A stretch of 64,000 nt of DNA from Glandiceps talaboti (GCF_964340395.1 NC_135562.1:18818126-18882125), one strand, 5' to 3'. Counted from the first letter of the stretch, positions 39,352 through 49,573 are shown. Notes: generated from the sequence alone by a model not told the origin. Numbers and translations are program-made.

Positions 39352-40074
39352 TTAGTCACTACTTAGTTTCTTTAGACATTGTTCAGTTTTACTATCGTCT
39401 ATTACAAAAATGTTACCGTCGACAACAAGTTTATCATATCGCAAAGATGCTTTCTTATTTCCGTCTTTGGCGGCAAGTAGAAATGGCCCAAGCTTCCATC
39501 GTTTCTCTCTCACCAGTGGCGGGAAGTCTTCACTGACTCTATATTGTCCTTTTCCCGAAATACCTTTACCGGCTCGGTACACCCTCTCTCTGGTCTTGTA
39601 ACTGTTAAACTTAACGATGATTGGCTTAGGTTGGGTCTTCGCATTTTTCAATCTATGTGCTCTTTCTATGTCCACGCTATCACTACCCATGTTTAGCTCG
39701 CCCGCAATAAACTCACGCACTTTCACTTCTGTATCGTCCCACGTCTCCGAATTAGATTGCTCAATTCCGTGTATAATCAAATTGTTCCTTCTCTGTTGTC
39801 CATTCATATAATCTTGTCTTTCTTCAATCTTCTTCAAGTTGCCTCTGAGTTCGACATTCTCCGTTTCTAGTTCGCCGATACGTCGATTTGCGTCGGCCAA
39901 TTCCTTTTCTACACCATGAATACAGTCTCTAAGATCATTTGTTCTCTTCTCTGCTCTGTCCTCGAGTTGTGAAAATCTGTCTTCAAGTGTGTTGTGTAAT
40001 GATGTAATTTTACTATCGATAAACTCTTTTAGCTGTGCGACAATTTTGCCGTCTCCTTGTGGTGTTACAACCAA
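39352..40074 (-). CDS. LINE 2 ORF1: coiled-coil and RRM-like RNA-binding protein
   Basis: 240 aa, intact. Residues about 10-105 form a heptad-rich coiled coil with many Glu/Leu/Arg, for example IGELETENVEL. Residues about 105-175 fit the RRM core of L1-type ORF1p (RRNNLIIHGI, then IERAHRL and KPIIVKFNSY). The remainder fits the small C-terminal domain (GKGQYRVSEDFPP). Proteins of this type trimerise and coat the element RNA. ORF2 follows closely in another frame on the same strand, as in other two-ORF LINEs. Confidence 0.88.
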   Translation of the reverse strand: MVVTPQGDGKIVAQLKEFIDSKITSLHNTLEDRFSQLEDRAEKRTNDLRDCIHGVEKELADANRRIGELETENVELRGNLKKIEERQDYMNGQQRRNNLIIHGIEQSNSETWDDTEVKVREFIAGELNMGSDSVDIERAHRLKNAKTQPKPIIVKFNSYKTRERVYRAGKGISGKGQYRVSEDFPPLVREKRWKLGPFLLAAKDGNKKASLRYDKLVVDGNIFVIDDSKTEQCLKKLSSD

Positions 40075-40080
40075 ATCTCT

Positions 40081-41103
40081 TGACTCACGTTATTAACAAA
40101 CTTGATCTAACAACCCACAGTTGGTTATATGGTAAACGCAATGTCATACACTTGTTTAATATTGATAGTGTTAGGAATCCCCTTCCCTTTATTACTAATG
40201 GCCCTTTTCAGGGCCACCACATCCTACAAAAAGAGAACTACCAAACCACTAAACTATAGTTTCAACAAATAAATAAACATTATCGGCAATACCATTTAGA
40301 AACATACATGAATGCGTGCTTACATGAAAGAGACCGTGCCGGTGGACAATGACACTACTAAAATGAAGACAAACCCTTCAAAAAACAATGCTATTTACCT
40401 TTGAAATTGTTCTTCTGATTATCAAACTAATACTGAATAAATAACCTTTGCCATAAATTGAATATATAATCTAGGCATAGGTATAGAAGACTATAATGTC
40501 TCCTAAATGACAACAAAAGTCACTCATATTTTCATTATCGTTATCAAAATTGTCTGCCATCGTGGTAAACCTTCTCGAGCGGCAAACCTGTATTTGCAAG
40601 ACAAAATACTGGTATATTTCAATTTCCAGCGTCGAGTACAACTGCAGACAATTGTTGTTTTGTTGGCAAAATGTTGATTAAAGAATGTCAAACATTCTTA
40701 GAAACGATTGTCTTTACAGTGACTTAATAATGTAAGATTGAAACGGCGTAGTTATACTTCTAAACCCATTCGTCAGGACAGTTTGTGCTATTTCAAAATT
40801 AAGTTTGGACACTCATATAACATTTAACTGTTGTAGTTTCAAATGTAATTTGACATGATCAAAAATATGTTTTGTCAAAATGTAAGTTTTGCTGTTCATT
40901 TTGTGAATTTTTGTGGAATATATTATTCATTTTCTGTAGAAAACGTGTTTTTTACGTTTGTCATTTAGGAACAATCAAAGCAGATTATGATAATGTTCAA
41001 GCATGTGAAAACTGTTAGGAAACACGTCAATGCGATGACTTATAGTCCGAGCTTGAGACGGTGACAGTTATAGTTGTAAACACATTTGTAAGTACATTGA
41101 AAA
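40081..41103. other. junction of LINE 2 and the small membrane-gene cluster
   Basis: It contains the histone-type stem-loop (separate entry). A segment at about 40265-40400 (AATACCATTTAGAAA, AGACCGTGCCGG, ACACTACTAAAATGAA) recurs at 43285-43380 and, more diverged, at the head of each later repeat unit. That makes it part of the oldest repeat unit. No gene. Confidence 0.5.
40200..40237 (+). promoter_or_regulatory. orphan histone-type 3' stem-loop with purine-rich downstream element
   Basis: GGCCCTTTTCAGGGCC (40200-40215) is a perfect 6-bp stem with the TTTC loop of replication-dependent histone mRNAs. It is followed by the usual ACCACA and, 12 bases on, purine-rich AAAAAGAGAA (40228-40237) resembling the histone downstream element that pairs with U7 snRNA. 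No histone coding sequence lies upstream on this strand; instead the antisense LINE 2 begins within ~125 bases. It is either the relic of a histone gene cut off by the LINE, a dispersed fragment, or coincidence. Confidence 0.55.
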
Positions 41104-41469
41104 TCAATAGATGTGGTGACTGCTACTCAATGTCAGATGATCCGTTCTTCTATCGATATGTTCATCCATTTCAACATCCTCTATTGTAATACGTGTATTT
41201 ACGATGTACTGATCAACACTTTTATAGACGTCATCACTAATAGAATCATTAGGGTTTGCGTTGTCATGTTCGGTTTGATTTTGCCGTTTCATTCTATTAT
41301 ACACCACAAACCAACATCCTAATCCAAATAGTCCAACGGTAGTATAAAATGCGATGATTGTGGTTACGTAGTCGATTTGCATTACCCAGGATAAAATCGC
41401 GAGTAGTAAACTACAGCAGTACAGTGTAAGTAACAGTATATTGACCAGTATACATAATTTGGTAGCCAT
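41104..41469 (-). CDS. small two-helix membrane protein, family member A
   Basis: 121 aa, not recognised. The N-terminus MATKLCILVN leads into a hydrophobic helix (about 6-30), a short loop, a second helix (about 35-57) and a basic step (YNRMKRQ). A long acidic hydrophilic tail ends in DRRTDHL and HHIY. The ORF is preceded by the leader TAGATAGCATACTGAC shared with members B and C. The helices have diverged strongly from B and C, but SVDQxIV, ITIE and DRRTDHL are kept. Length differences are whole codons, which supports coding constraint. A candidate untranslated exon with donor lies at about 43761, 2.2 kb upstream, but the acceptor seen in B and C is lost here (AG changed to TA). Orientation (N-terminal signal-anchor or hairpin) and function are unknown. 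Confidence 0.65.
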   Translation of the reverse strand: MATKLCILVNILLLTLYCCSLLLAILSWVMQIDYVTTIIAFYTTVGLFGLGCWFVVYNRMKRQNQTEHDNANPNDSISDDVYKSVDQYIVNTRITIEDVEMDEHIDRRTDHLTLSSSHHIY

Positions 41470-41774
41470 GTCAGTATGCTATCTATATTGTAACCATATC
41501 CATATATATATAACCAGTTTATATATGCATAGGATTAAAAAGAAAGATAACACATAATATTACCAGCCATGCCCATAAATCATGACATTATTGAAATTCA
41601 TTAAAAGCATGTATTTTGACATTATTACTTTCATTCAATTTTCTTAGTACGACAAAACATAGTTTATAAACGGATCATGGGCACAGAGCATCGCATAGGC
41701 GAAATAACTCATTTGGATCTAATAAAGTATTTTGTATCTTATTATAAAGTTTCTTATTGCACTACCAAAACATT

Positions 41775-42197
41775 CTAATTACCTGAGAGTAACGTTTCGC
41801 CTGACCTGGTTGCCAGACTTTGTCAAACTGTCTGTTTGTTTAATATGTCATACCGCTTGGTGGCGTAGTGGCGATATGACGTGATTGTAAATATGATGAA
41901 GGTGATACGCCCCTCGTCTCTGTTCATGGTAGATGCCCCTTGTCTTCTGATAAGGGTGGATTCCCGGATTTGCCTAGACAGTCTATCTGATTCCATGTCG
42001 ATAATGCTAGCAGAGGTCCAATCGATAATGTGATTATTTTGGGCAAACATGGTCAATTATAGCTGACTTGTTGTAAGCCTTCGAAGCTCGTGTCTGCTCG
42101 CCACTACGCCACCAAGCGGTATGACATAACAAACAGATCAACACTTTGACAAAGCCAGTCGACCAGGTCAGGCGAAACGTTACTCGTAGGTAATTAG
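41775..42197. mobile_element. palindromic MITE 1 with ~100-bp terminal inverted repeats
   Basis: The left arm, from CTAATTACCT through GAGTAACGTTTCGCCTGACC to CATACCGCTTGGTGGCG, is mirrored at 42092-42197. The middle ~215 bases are unique. It sits in the region that would be the intron of gene A, upstream of its ATG. ORFs at 41823-42270 are products of this repeat and are not genes. Confidence 0.85.
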
Positions 42198-42872
42198 ACT
42201 GTTTTGGTCGTACAATGAGAACCGTTACAATACTATGCGTTACCGACGAGATGAATATTTTCTTCAACAAAAAGGTATTGTATCTGTTCTCAAAAAAAAG
42301 ACGGTCGAATGATATATGTTGGAGATAATTGCTGTCTGATTTTGCAAATGAATCCTTTAGTTTCGGATAATATCGACCTAATATCGTAAAAATGGTTCAA
42401 CCGGCGACTATTGCTTGTTCAAAACCTTTTTGCCGGTTGTTAGACACATTTCCTCATAGCTAGTATTAATACAAGTCCAGCACCAGTAAACAGGTACTTA
42501 TGTAAACCTACCTGATGATTCTGCTCTTCTCAAATTGTTCTTATCAAGGTAACAGGTGAATGCTGTAGACAGATGAGTAATGAAATAATGTCTGAAATAT
42601 TCTTGATATTTGTGAATCACAGTTTTCTTAAAACCTAACAATGAAACGTGTAACACAATTTATGCTTGTAACACATTAAGTTTTAGCGATGACAAACCAT
42701 TCAGAACAGATTGAACGGTCAGTTAAACCTTGAAGCATTTTCTTTTTCAAATTCATTAAACATTAACAAAATATCCTGTAAATAGACATGCCTCTAACTC
42801 AAGGAGCTTTTCTGTGACAGTTTTCTGTGGAAGGTGTTGCTTAACTTGCCGTAATTATATTCGACCTCAAAA

Positions 42873-43195
42873 TGTATGCAGTATATATGTTACACCCAAT
42901 CCGTGAAACTGCCCAATTCATGAAATGTGCATGTAACTTTGCCCAGTTCATGGAATGGTTAACCTTATAGAAATGATAGTATAGATTATGATCTAAAAGG
43001 GGCGAAATTAATTTTTTGGGGCAAGAGTTTTGAACTGGGTGTTGATTATCGAACTCTATTAATAACACAAACCACGCTGAATTATAATAAAATAAGAATT
43101 GTGAAGTGATGAGTTTGTAAATGAACCATTCAAATTTACCTACCCATTTCATGAATTGGGCATTTTCACAGATTGTAACATATATATACTGTACA
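42873..43195. mobile_element. palindromic MITE 2 with ~50-bp inverted ends
   Basis: Left end TGTATGCAGTATATATGTTA and ACTGCCCAATTCATGAAATG; the right end is the complement with few changes (43135-43195). It is unrelated in sequence to MITE 1. Confidence 0.75.
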
Positions 43196-43760
43196 GTTTT
43201 ACAGTTTTATGATTGAAATCATCCAATTTCATTCTAATATCAGCGGTAAATGAACAATCTGGACAACAACGATAATAAAAGCAATCAGCAATACCATTTA
43301 GAAATATATCAATGTGTACCTAAATGAAAGAGGCCGTGCTGGTTGACAATAACACTACTAAAATGAAAAACAAACATTTCAAATAATACTTTTAACCGTT
43401 GTTCTCATTAAATAATACTTTCAGTGGGCACATTTATAGCAGTCACAGAACCACCAATACGAGAGGAATACTCACTGTTGTTTTGATTTCACTGTATGGA
43501 ATAGTGAAACAAAATGGCTAAAAGACTAAGTCATTAACATAAACATAAACAAAAACAAATAATATAATGTTGGCAACAACAACAAGCGAGAAAAGTTAAT
43601 GAATGCCGACATAAACGAGAACGTAACGGGAGACGTGACACTACTATGAAAGATAACTTTTTTCAACAATGGTATCTTTGTGTGGTATTTGGCTTTCTCC
43701 CAATACAGTCAATGATTAAAGGCAAAATAGTAATCACACAATTACAGTGCAAATACCCAC

Positions 43761-43905
43761 CTTTCCTTTAACTTCATTACAATATATAGTCAGAAAAGTA
43801 GAGACATCAGTCGTAATTAGTTGACCGTGGATTGGATTTACCATGGACAACTGGAAGAAACTTACTTGGTGTTCAGTTGCTATTTCTAAGATCACAATAA
43901 ATACT
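43761..43905 (-). other. candidate untranslated first exon of gene A
   Basis: Minus-strand segment ending at splice donor GGAAAG|GTGGGT (intron from 43760), at the same place as the donors at 47182 and 50470 in the other units. The 5' limit is a guess. No cDNA evidence. Confidence 0.3.
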
Positions 43906-44060
43906 ACTCCTTGACCCTTGTCCTATGATATATTGCTATAGCGCAGTGTTTCTATGTTAGACGCTGGAACTCCCGTTGTCCCTGTCTGTCTGTTGCATGT
44001 ATGTATGATATATTGCTATAGCGCAGTGTTTCTATGTTAGACGCTGGAATTTCCGTTGGC

Positions 44061-44062
44061 CC

Positions 44063-44109
<47 letters not shown>

Positions 44110-44395
44110 TGTATGTATGTATGTATGTATGTATGTATGTATGTATGTATGTATGTATGTATGTATGTACGTACGTACGTACGTATGAGTGTATTTGTGT
44201 ATCATGCATGTGTGTGGGGGTGTTTCGTTTGTTAGTATGTATGCATGTGTGCATGTATGTATGTATGTATGTATGTATGTATGTATGTATGTATGTATGT
44301 ATGTATGTATGTATGTATGTACGTACGCACACGTACGTACGTATGAGTGTATTTGTGTATAATGCATGTGTGTGTGTGTGTGTGGGGGGGGGGTT
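44061..44395. repeat. compound microsatellite CTGT/TATG/TACG/TG
   Basis: Two similar halves, each with TATG units, a TACG block and the sequence GAGTGTATTTGTGTATNATGC, indicating an internal duplication. It ends in a G run at 44386-44394. Confidence 0.95.
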
Positions 44396-45179
44396 GTTAG
44401 TAAAAATGTGGCAATTCTGAGTATTCGTGAAGCCATATCCTTCGATCATTGAACTTGATATTGTCAAAGTATGCCTTGCAGTAGATGTCCTGGTTCGAAC
44501 CATTTTTGAACCAGGATAATTAGGAACTGGCAAAGAAAAGGAGTACCTGCTATATATTCAGATATAGAGGAAAGTGACTATCAGGGCAAGAATTTCATAT
44601 AAATAGAAACACTAGTTTTTATACCGTCGATGCTGATATTTGGTAACATACAGCAAATTCATATGGCCTCTATGGGGCACCAACTGATTTTTTGTGTTAT
44701 TGGCCATGGGATTTAATTGTGTAAACTAGTGTGTATACTGGTGATAATTTCAGCGGAAAGAAACAAATAAATCAAATTGAATTAAAACACTGACAGAAGT
44801 TATACCAGGTATGGAAAGGCACCTGTCTGGATATGTAGTGAGCAATGATGAACTCTTGTATTTAACCCATTATGACTAGTAGAGAATGAATGGTAGTACC
44901 TGCAATAAACCACATCTGCCAAACAAGTTCTCAGTCTATTAAACCCGTCTGTAGGCTCAAAAACTTACCTTCACTTTCTTCTCCCCACATTGTGTCATTA
45001 TCAACTATGCCATTGGAAATTAGAACTAAAAGAGACCCAAGTTATATTATTGATATTAGTTTCAATTTTTCACATTCCCAAATGTTGAGTTCAGTCGTGC
45101 ACGCCTGCATATTTCCAAAACCCCTGTAGCAGTATCCCCGACCCTGGTGATCACTCAAACAGTATATGAAATTTGAAGA

Positions 45180-45652
45180 TTAAATTCATAAGATATAGTC
45201 TAATTACCGAAAATCATTAATTATGCAAATTATACATTCAAACTGTAAGCTACATCTATACACTTTAAAGGACACATACTTTGTTGTGCTTAACAGATGC
45301 ACTAGATTAAATTGAAATTGAATTATGCATTCTAATACCGAAAATAATTAATTATGCAAATTACTTTTAAACTAAATCAACACACTATAGGATATATGCA
45401 CTTTGTCATGGTTAACTCTTACATTGCATTTAATATATGCATTTCAAATATATAGTCTACTTGCTAAAAGCCATTAATTGTATATGCAAATGACAAATTA
45501 TTGTTTATTAATTAGTCATTAGATGTTTACCAAAATCTAACCAATTCTTTCCGTTACCATCTGGAAGATATGTATCCAGTTTCATTAGAATTGATGTGGG
45601 AGTTTTTGAGATATCGTGTCAACAAATAGGCAGACTCACACACACAGAGACT

Positions 45653-45704
<52 letters not shown>

Positions 45705-45710
45705 TAGAAG
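45180..45710. mobile_element. ~150-bp core-repeat element with CAGA tract, copy in unit B
   Basis: About three diverged units of the repeat seen at 10225-11600 (TAATTACCGAAAATCATTAA, TTATGCAAATTA), a unique ~160-base segment, then (CAGA)n at 45654-45703. Beyond the tract lies CATTCCCGTACGGG, whose last ten bases are self-complementary. The same element is in unit C at 48360-48930, so it was present before the unit duplicated; unit A lacks it. Confidence 0.8.
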
Positions 45711-45972
45711 AATAACACAACATTCCCGTACGGGTTTTCAAAATGACAATATTTAATTCATTTCATATATAATACATTTCCTGGGCAAGTTTGCGTTATT
45801 TAAATTTTGTTTTTAATGTAGAGAATTTATATTTTGTCTTATCAATTAGGGTTACCGTAAGACTGTAATAATGTTGTACACTGAAAGACATTCATGACCA
45901 CACATCGATACGATGGCTTTATGATCTAAGCTTGAGACCCTGTAAGTTATCGCAATACATGTGTAAGCACAG

Positions 45973-46329
45973 TTAGTAGATGTGGTGAACTTTACTCAAT
46001 ATCAGATGATCCGTTCTTCTATCGCTATTGCCATCAACGTCAGCACCCTCTATTGTAATGTCTACGATGTCTTGATCAACACTGTCATTGTCGTCATCAC
46101 CAGTGGAGTCTTCAGTGTTTATCTTTTTAGTTTTGGCACGCTTAGTATTATAACCCACCAGTACTGGTATAGTTCCATATATTACAAATATTGCAACAAT
46201 ACAACTAACTGGTAAGTAGACAATAACGGGGTCGGGTTGAAATAACATGATCAAGATAAATTGTAGTACACCACAGCAGAGCAGTATAAGTAAGACTATA
46301 TTAACCAGTACACACACTTTGGTAGCCAT
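45973..46329 (-). CDS. small two-helix membrane protein, family member B
   Basis: 118 aa, not recognised. Residues 1-6 are MATKVC. Helix 1 is about 7-30, the loop is QPDPV (31-35), helix 2 is about 36-60, then comes a basic stretch NTKRAKTKK (61-69). The acidic tail contains DSTGDDDNDSVDQ and ends in DRRTDHLILS and HHIY. The whole CDS lies in one exon. Upstream is a strong splice acceptor (TTTCTTTCTTTTAAACCCAG, exon from 46395), and an untranslated first exon is proposed at about 47182-47330. It differs from member C at 10 coding bases, 8 of them replacement, 5 of these in the helices. It is encoded within a 3.4-kb tandem duplication, minus strand like its siblings. Confidence 0.75.
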   Translation of the reverse strand: MATKVCVLVNIVLLILLCCGVLQFILIMLFQPDPVIVYLPVSCIVAIFVIYGTIPVLVGYNTKRAKTKKINTEDSTGDDDNDSVDQDIVDITIEGADVDGNSDRRTDHLILSKVHHIY

Positions 46330-47181
46330 GTCAGTATGCTATCTACATGCCACTATATCCACACTTTTATTAACCAGTATCCTCCTTTTCAAGGCCTGGG
46401 TTTAAAAGAAAGAAAACATGTTAACAACCTTGCATATGAGTCATGATATAATTAGCAGCTGATTAAATTGCGTTTTATTCTGCACATTGGAAGTAATTTA
46501 TAAACAAATTCAATAAACACAGGTGATTACTATGACTTATAATCAAATGTTGACAAAAAGCTTTGTATTTCATACGTGGTGATTGTTGAACACATAGCAA
46601 CAATCATTTCCTATGTCAACTACTAACCCTCTTGACAATGTTTTATTTACCTTTTTTGCAATTTATTGATTTACAAACAATGACTATGTTCTCCATAATT
46701 TTTCTCAAGTACAAACACGTTTTAAGTTTGTTTCAAACATTAATCATCCAACCCACTCAGCCATATCGCCACTTTGACAAAAGTTACTGTAAGTAAACAT
46801 ACCTACCATTTGATGGTGTGTGGTATTTTATCGATGACGTCAATAAAATACTGTAAGGTGTGTGACCTTGGAATGTTTTCAGCTATAAAACGATATGGTT
46901 TGATCAGCTTACTAACAATTTAAAAGAGAAGAATTTACGTATAATAAAAAGACTAAATCATTAACATAAACAACAACAAATAATATAATGTTGGCAACAA
47001 CAACAAGCGAGAAAAGTTAATAAATGCCGACATAAACGAGAACGTAACGGGAGACGTGACACTACTACGAAAGATAAATATTTTCAACAATGGTGTCTTT
47101 GTGTGGTATATGGCTTTCTCCCAATACAGTCAATGATTAAAGGCAAAATATTAATCACACAATTTCAGTACAAATACCTAC

Positions 47182-47330
47182 CTTTCCTTTAACTTCATTA
47201 CAACATGTAGTCAGAAAAGTAGAGACATCAGTCGTAATTAGTTGACCGTGGATTGGATCTACCATGGACAACTGGAAGAAACTTACTTGGTGTTCAGTTG
47301 CTATTTTTAAGATCATAATAAATACTACTC
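47182..47330 (-). other. candidate untranslated first exon of gene B
   Basis: Minus-strand segment ending at donor GGAAAG|GTAGGT (intron from 47181), paired with the acceptor at 46396. The implied intron is about 0.8 kb. Its position is conserved in units B and D. The 5' limit is not determined. Confidence 0.35.
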
Positions 47331-47332
47331 CT

Positions 47333-47345
47333 TGACCCTTGACCT
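47333..47345 (-). promoter_or_regulatory. DR1-type nuclear-receptor site upstream of gene B
   Basis: TGACCCTTGACCT on the plus strand is AGGTCA-A-GGGTCA on the gene strand, a perfect direct repeat spaced by one base, as bound by HNF4/RXR/COUP-type receptors. It sits just beyond the candidate first exon, beside TATA-like AATATATCAT. The equivalent sites in unit B (43912, one mismatch) and unit D (50626, two mismatches) are degraded. Function is inference. Confidence 0.3.
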
Positions 47346-47417
47346 ATGATATATTGCTATAGAGCAGTGTTTCTATGTTAGACGCTGGAACTCCCGTTGG
47401 CCCTGTCTGTCTGTTGC

Positions 47418-47524
47418 ACGTATGTTTGTATGTATGTATGTATGTATGTATGTATGTATGTATGTATGTATGTATGTATGTATGTATGTATGTATGTATG
47501 TATTTATTTATTTATTTATTTAGG
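47418..47524. repeat. (TATG)n and (TTTA)n microsatellite
   Basis: About 21 TATG units and five TTTA units, directly visible. Confidence 0.95.
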
Positions 47525-48359
47525 AGAATATTTGTGTATCATGCATGTGTGGGTGGGTGTGTGGGGGGTCTTTTTTGTTAGTCAAAATGTGGCAATTCTG
47601 AGTATTCGTGAAGCCATATCCTTCGATCATTAAACTTGACATTGTCAAAGTATGCCTTGCAGTAGATGTCCTGGTTTGAAACCCTGCATTTTTGAAACAG
47701 GACATTAGGAACTGGACCATACAAAATGAGTACCTGCTATATATCCAGATATAGAGGAAAGTGACTATCAGGGCAAGAATTCATATAAATAGAAACACTA
47801 GTTTTTATACCGTCGATGCTGATATTTGGTAACATACAGCAAATGCATATGGCCTCTGTGGGCCACCAACTGTATTGTGTCATTCGCAATGGGATTTAAT
47901 TTTGTAAACTAGTGTGTATACTGGTGACAATTTTCAGCGGAAAGAAGCAAATAAATCAAATTGAATTTAAACACTGACAGAAGTTATACCAGGTATGGAA
48001 AGGCAACTGTCTGGATATGTAGTGAGCAATGATCACCTGTTGTATTTAAACCATTATGACTAGTAGAGAATGAATGGTAGTACCTGAAATAAACCACATC
48101 TGCCAAACAAGTTCTCAGTCTATTAAACCGTCTGTAGGCTCAAAAACTTACCTTCACTTTCTTCTCCCCACATTGTGTTATTATCACCTATGCCATTGGA
48201 AATTAGAACTAAAAGAGACCCAAGTTATATTATTGATATTAGTTTCAATTTTTCACATTCCCAAATGTTGAGTTCAGTCGTGCACGCCTGCATATTTCCA
48301 AAACCCCTGTAGCAGTATCCCCGACCCTGGTGATCACTCAAACAGTATATGAAATTTGA

Positions 48360-48834
48360 AGATTAAATTCATAAGATATAGTCTAATTACCGAAAATCAT
48401 TAATTATGCAAATTATACATTCAAACTGTAAGCTACATCTATACACTTTACAGGACAATACTTTGTTGTGTTTAACATATGTACTAGATTAAATTGAATG
48501 TATGTATTCTAATACCGAAAATCATTAATTATGCAAATTACTTTTAAACTAAATCAACACACTCTATAGGATATATTCACTTTTTCATGATTAACTCTTA
48601 CATTAAATTTAATATACGCATTTATAACAATTAATTGTATTTGCAAATGACAAATTATTGTTTATTAATTAGTCATTAGATGTTTACCAAAATCTAACCA
48701 ATTCTTTCCATTACCATCTGAAAGATATGTATCCAGTTTCATTAGAATTGATGTGGTAGTTTTTGAGATATTGTGTCGACAAATAGGCAGACTCACACAC
48801 ACAGAGAGATTAACAAACATACATAGACAGACAT

Positions 48835-48922
<88 letters not shown>

Positions 48923-48930
48923 AGAAGCAT
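48360..48930. mobile_element. ~150-bp core-repeat element with CAGA tract, copy in unit C
   Basis: Counterpart of 45180-45710 with the same core repeats and a longer (CAGA)n (about 48825-48921, one interruption), ending again in CATTCCCGTAC. Confidence 0.8.
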
Positions 48931-49216
48931 AACACAACATTCCCGTACAGGTTTTCAAAATGACAATATTTAATTCATTTCATATATTTCCTGGGCAAGT
49001 TTGTGTTGTAAATTTTATATCTGAAATGTTTTGTTGTCAGAATTTAAATTTTGGTTTTACTGTAGAGAATTTATGTTTTGTCTTATCAATTAGGGTTACC
49101 GTAAGACTGTAATAATGTTGTACATTGAAAAACATTCATGAAAACACATCGATACGATGGCTTTATAATATAAGCTTGAGACCGTGTAAGTTATCGCAAT
49201 ACATGTGTAAGCACAG

Positions 49217-49573
49217 TTAGTAGATGTGGTGAACTTTACTCAATATCAGATGATCCGTTCTTCTATCGCTATTGCCATCAACGTCAGCACCCTCTATTGT
49301 AATGTCTACGATGTATTGATCAACACTGTCATTGTCGTCATCACCAGTGGAGTCTTCAGTGTTTATCTTTTCAATTTTGGCACGCTTAGTATTATAACCC
49401 ACCAGTACTGGTATAGTTCCATATATTACACATATTGCAACAATAAAACTAACTGGTAAGTAGACAATAACGGGGTCGGGTTGAAAAAACAGGATCAAAA
49501 TAAATTGTAGTAAACCACAGCAGAGCAGTATAAGTAACACTATATTAACCAGTACACACACTTTGGTAGCCAT
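49217..49573 (-). CDS. small two-helix membrane protein, family member C
   Basis: 118 aa, closest to member B, with the same two-helix plus acidic-tail layout. Replacements relative to B are V21L, M28L, L29F, C43F, F48C, T67I, K68E and D87Y; silent changes are at one Ile and one Val codon. At position 87 C has Tyr, like A. The splice acceptor AAACCCAG at about 49638 and the leader TAGATAGCATACTGAC are conserved. The candidate first exon ends at donor ACAG|GTGGGT (50470). I do not recognise the protein. Confidence 0.75.
   Translation of the reverse strand: MATKVCVLVNIVLLILLCCGLLQFILILFFQPDPVIVYLPVSFIVAICVIYGTIPVLVGYNTKRAKIEKINTEDSTGDDDNDSVDQYIVDITIEGADVDGNSDRRTDHLILSKVHHIY

Larger units (their letters stand above)
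35540..40080 (-). mobile_element. LINE 2: two-ORF non-LTR retrotransposon, frameshifted
   Basis: On the minus strand the order is ORF1 (coiled coil plus RRM-like), a 21-base gap, then ORF2 (AP-type endonuclease and reverse transcriptase) split by a frameshift. A ~570-base 3' region follows and contains AATAAA near 35545. The coiled-coil/RRM ORF1 is the arrangement of L1/Tx1-like and several related clades. It is a different lineage from LINE 1 at 21394 (no ORF1, CR1/L2 signatures). Ends are approximate and no clear target duplication was found. Confidence 0.85.
43516..46947. repeat. tandem segmental duplication, unit B (3.4 kb)
   Basis: Nearly colinear with 46948-50187. Landmarks are AAAAGACTAAGTCATTAACA, GACATAAACGAGAACGTAAC, a promoter-like segment, CTGT/TATG microsatellites, the ~150-bp core repeat element with CAGA tract, and then the small membrane gene. 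It ends before the next AAAAGACTAA. An extra 80-bp internal direct repeat (43926-44085, TATGATATATTGCTATAGCG) is unique to this unit. Confidence 0.9.

Noticed and set aside
41823-42270. ORFs of 77-78 aa near gene A
   Set aside because: They lie across the inverted arms of a palindromic MITE.
44484-44515. TGGTTCGAACCA-like sequence as a tRNA B box
   Set aside because: Part of a short local palindrome with no A box; the unit C counterpart has lost the motif.
44890-48271. ORFs at 44890-45129 and 48074-48271, present in both repeat units
   Set aside because: The nucleotide sequence is duplicated but the reading frame is not kept (indels change frame and length), so it is not coding.
41113-49459. 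Plus-strand ORFs antisense to the small membrane genes (41113-41322, 45982-46215, 49226-49459)
   Set aside because: Shadows of the minus-strand genes; no independent conservation of sequence features.
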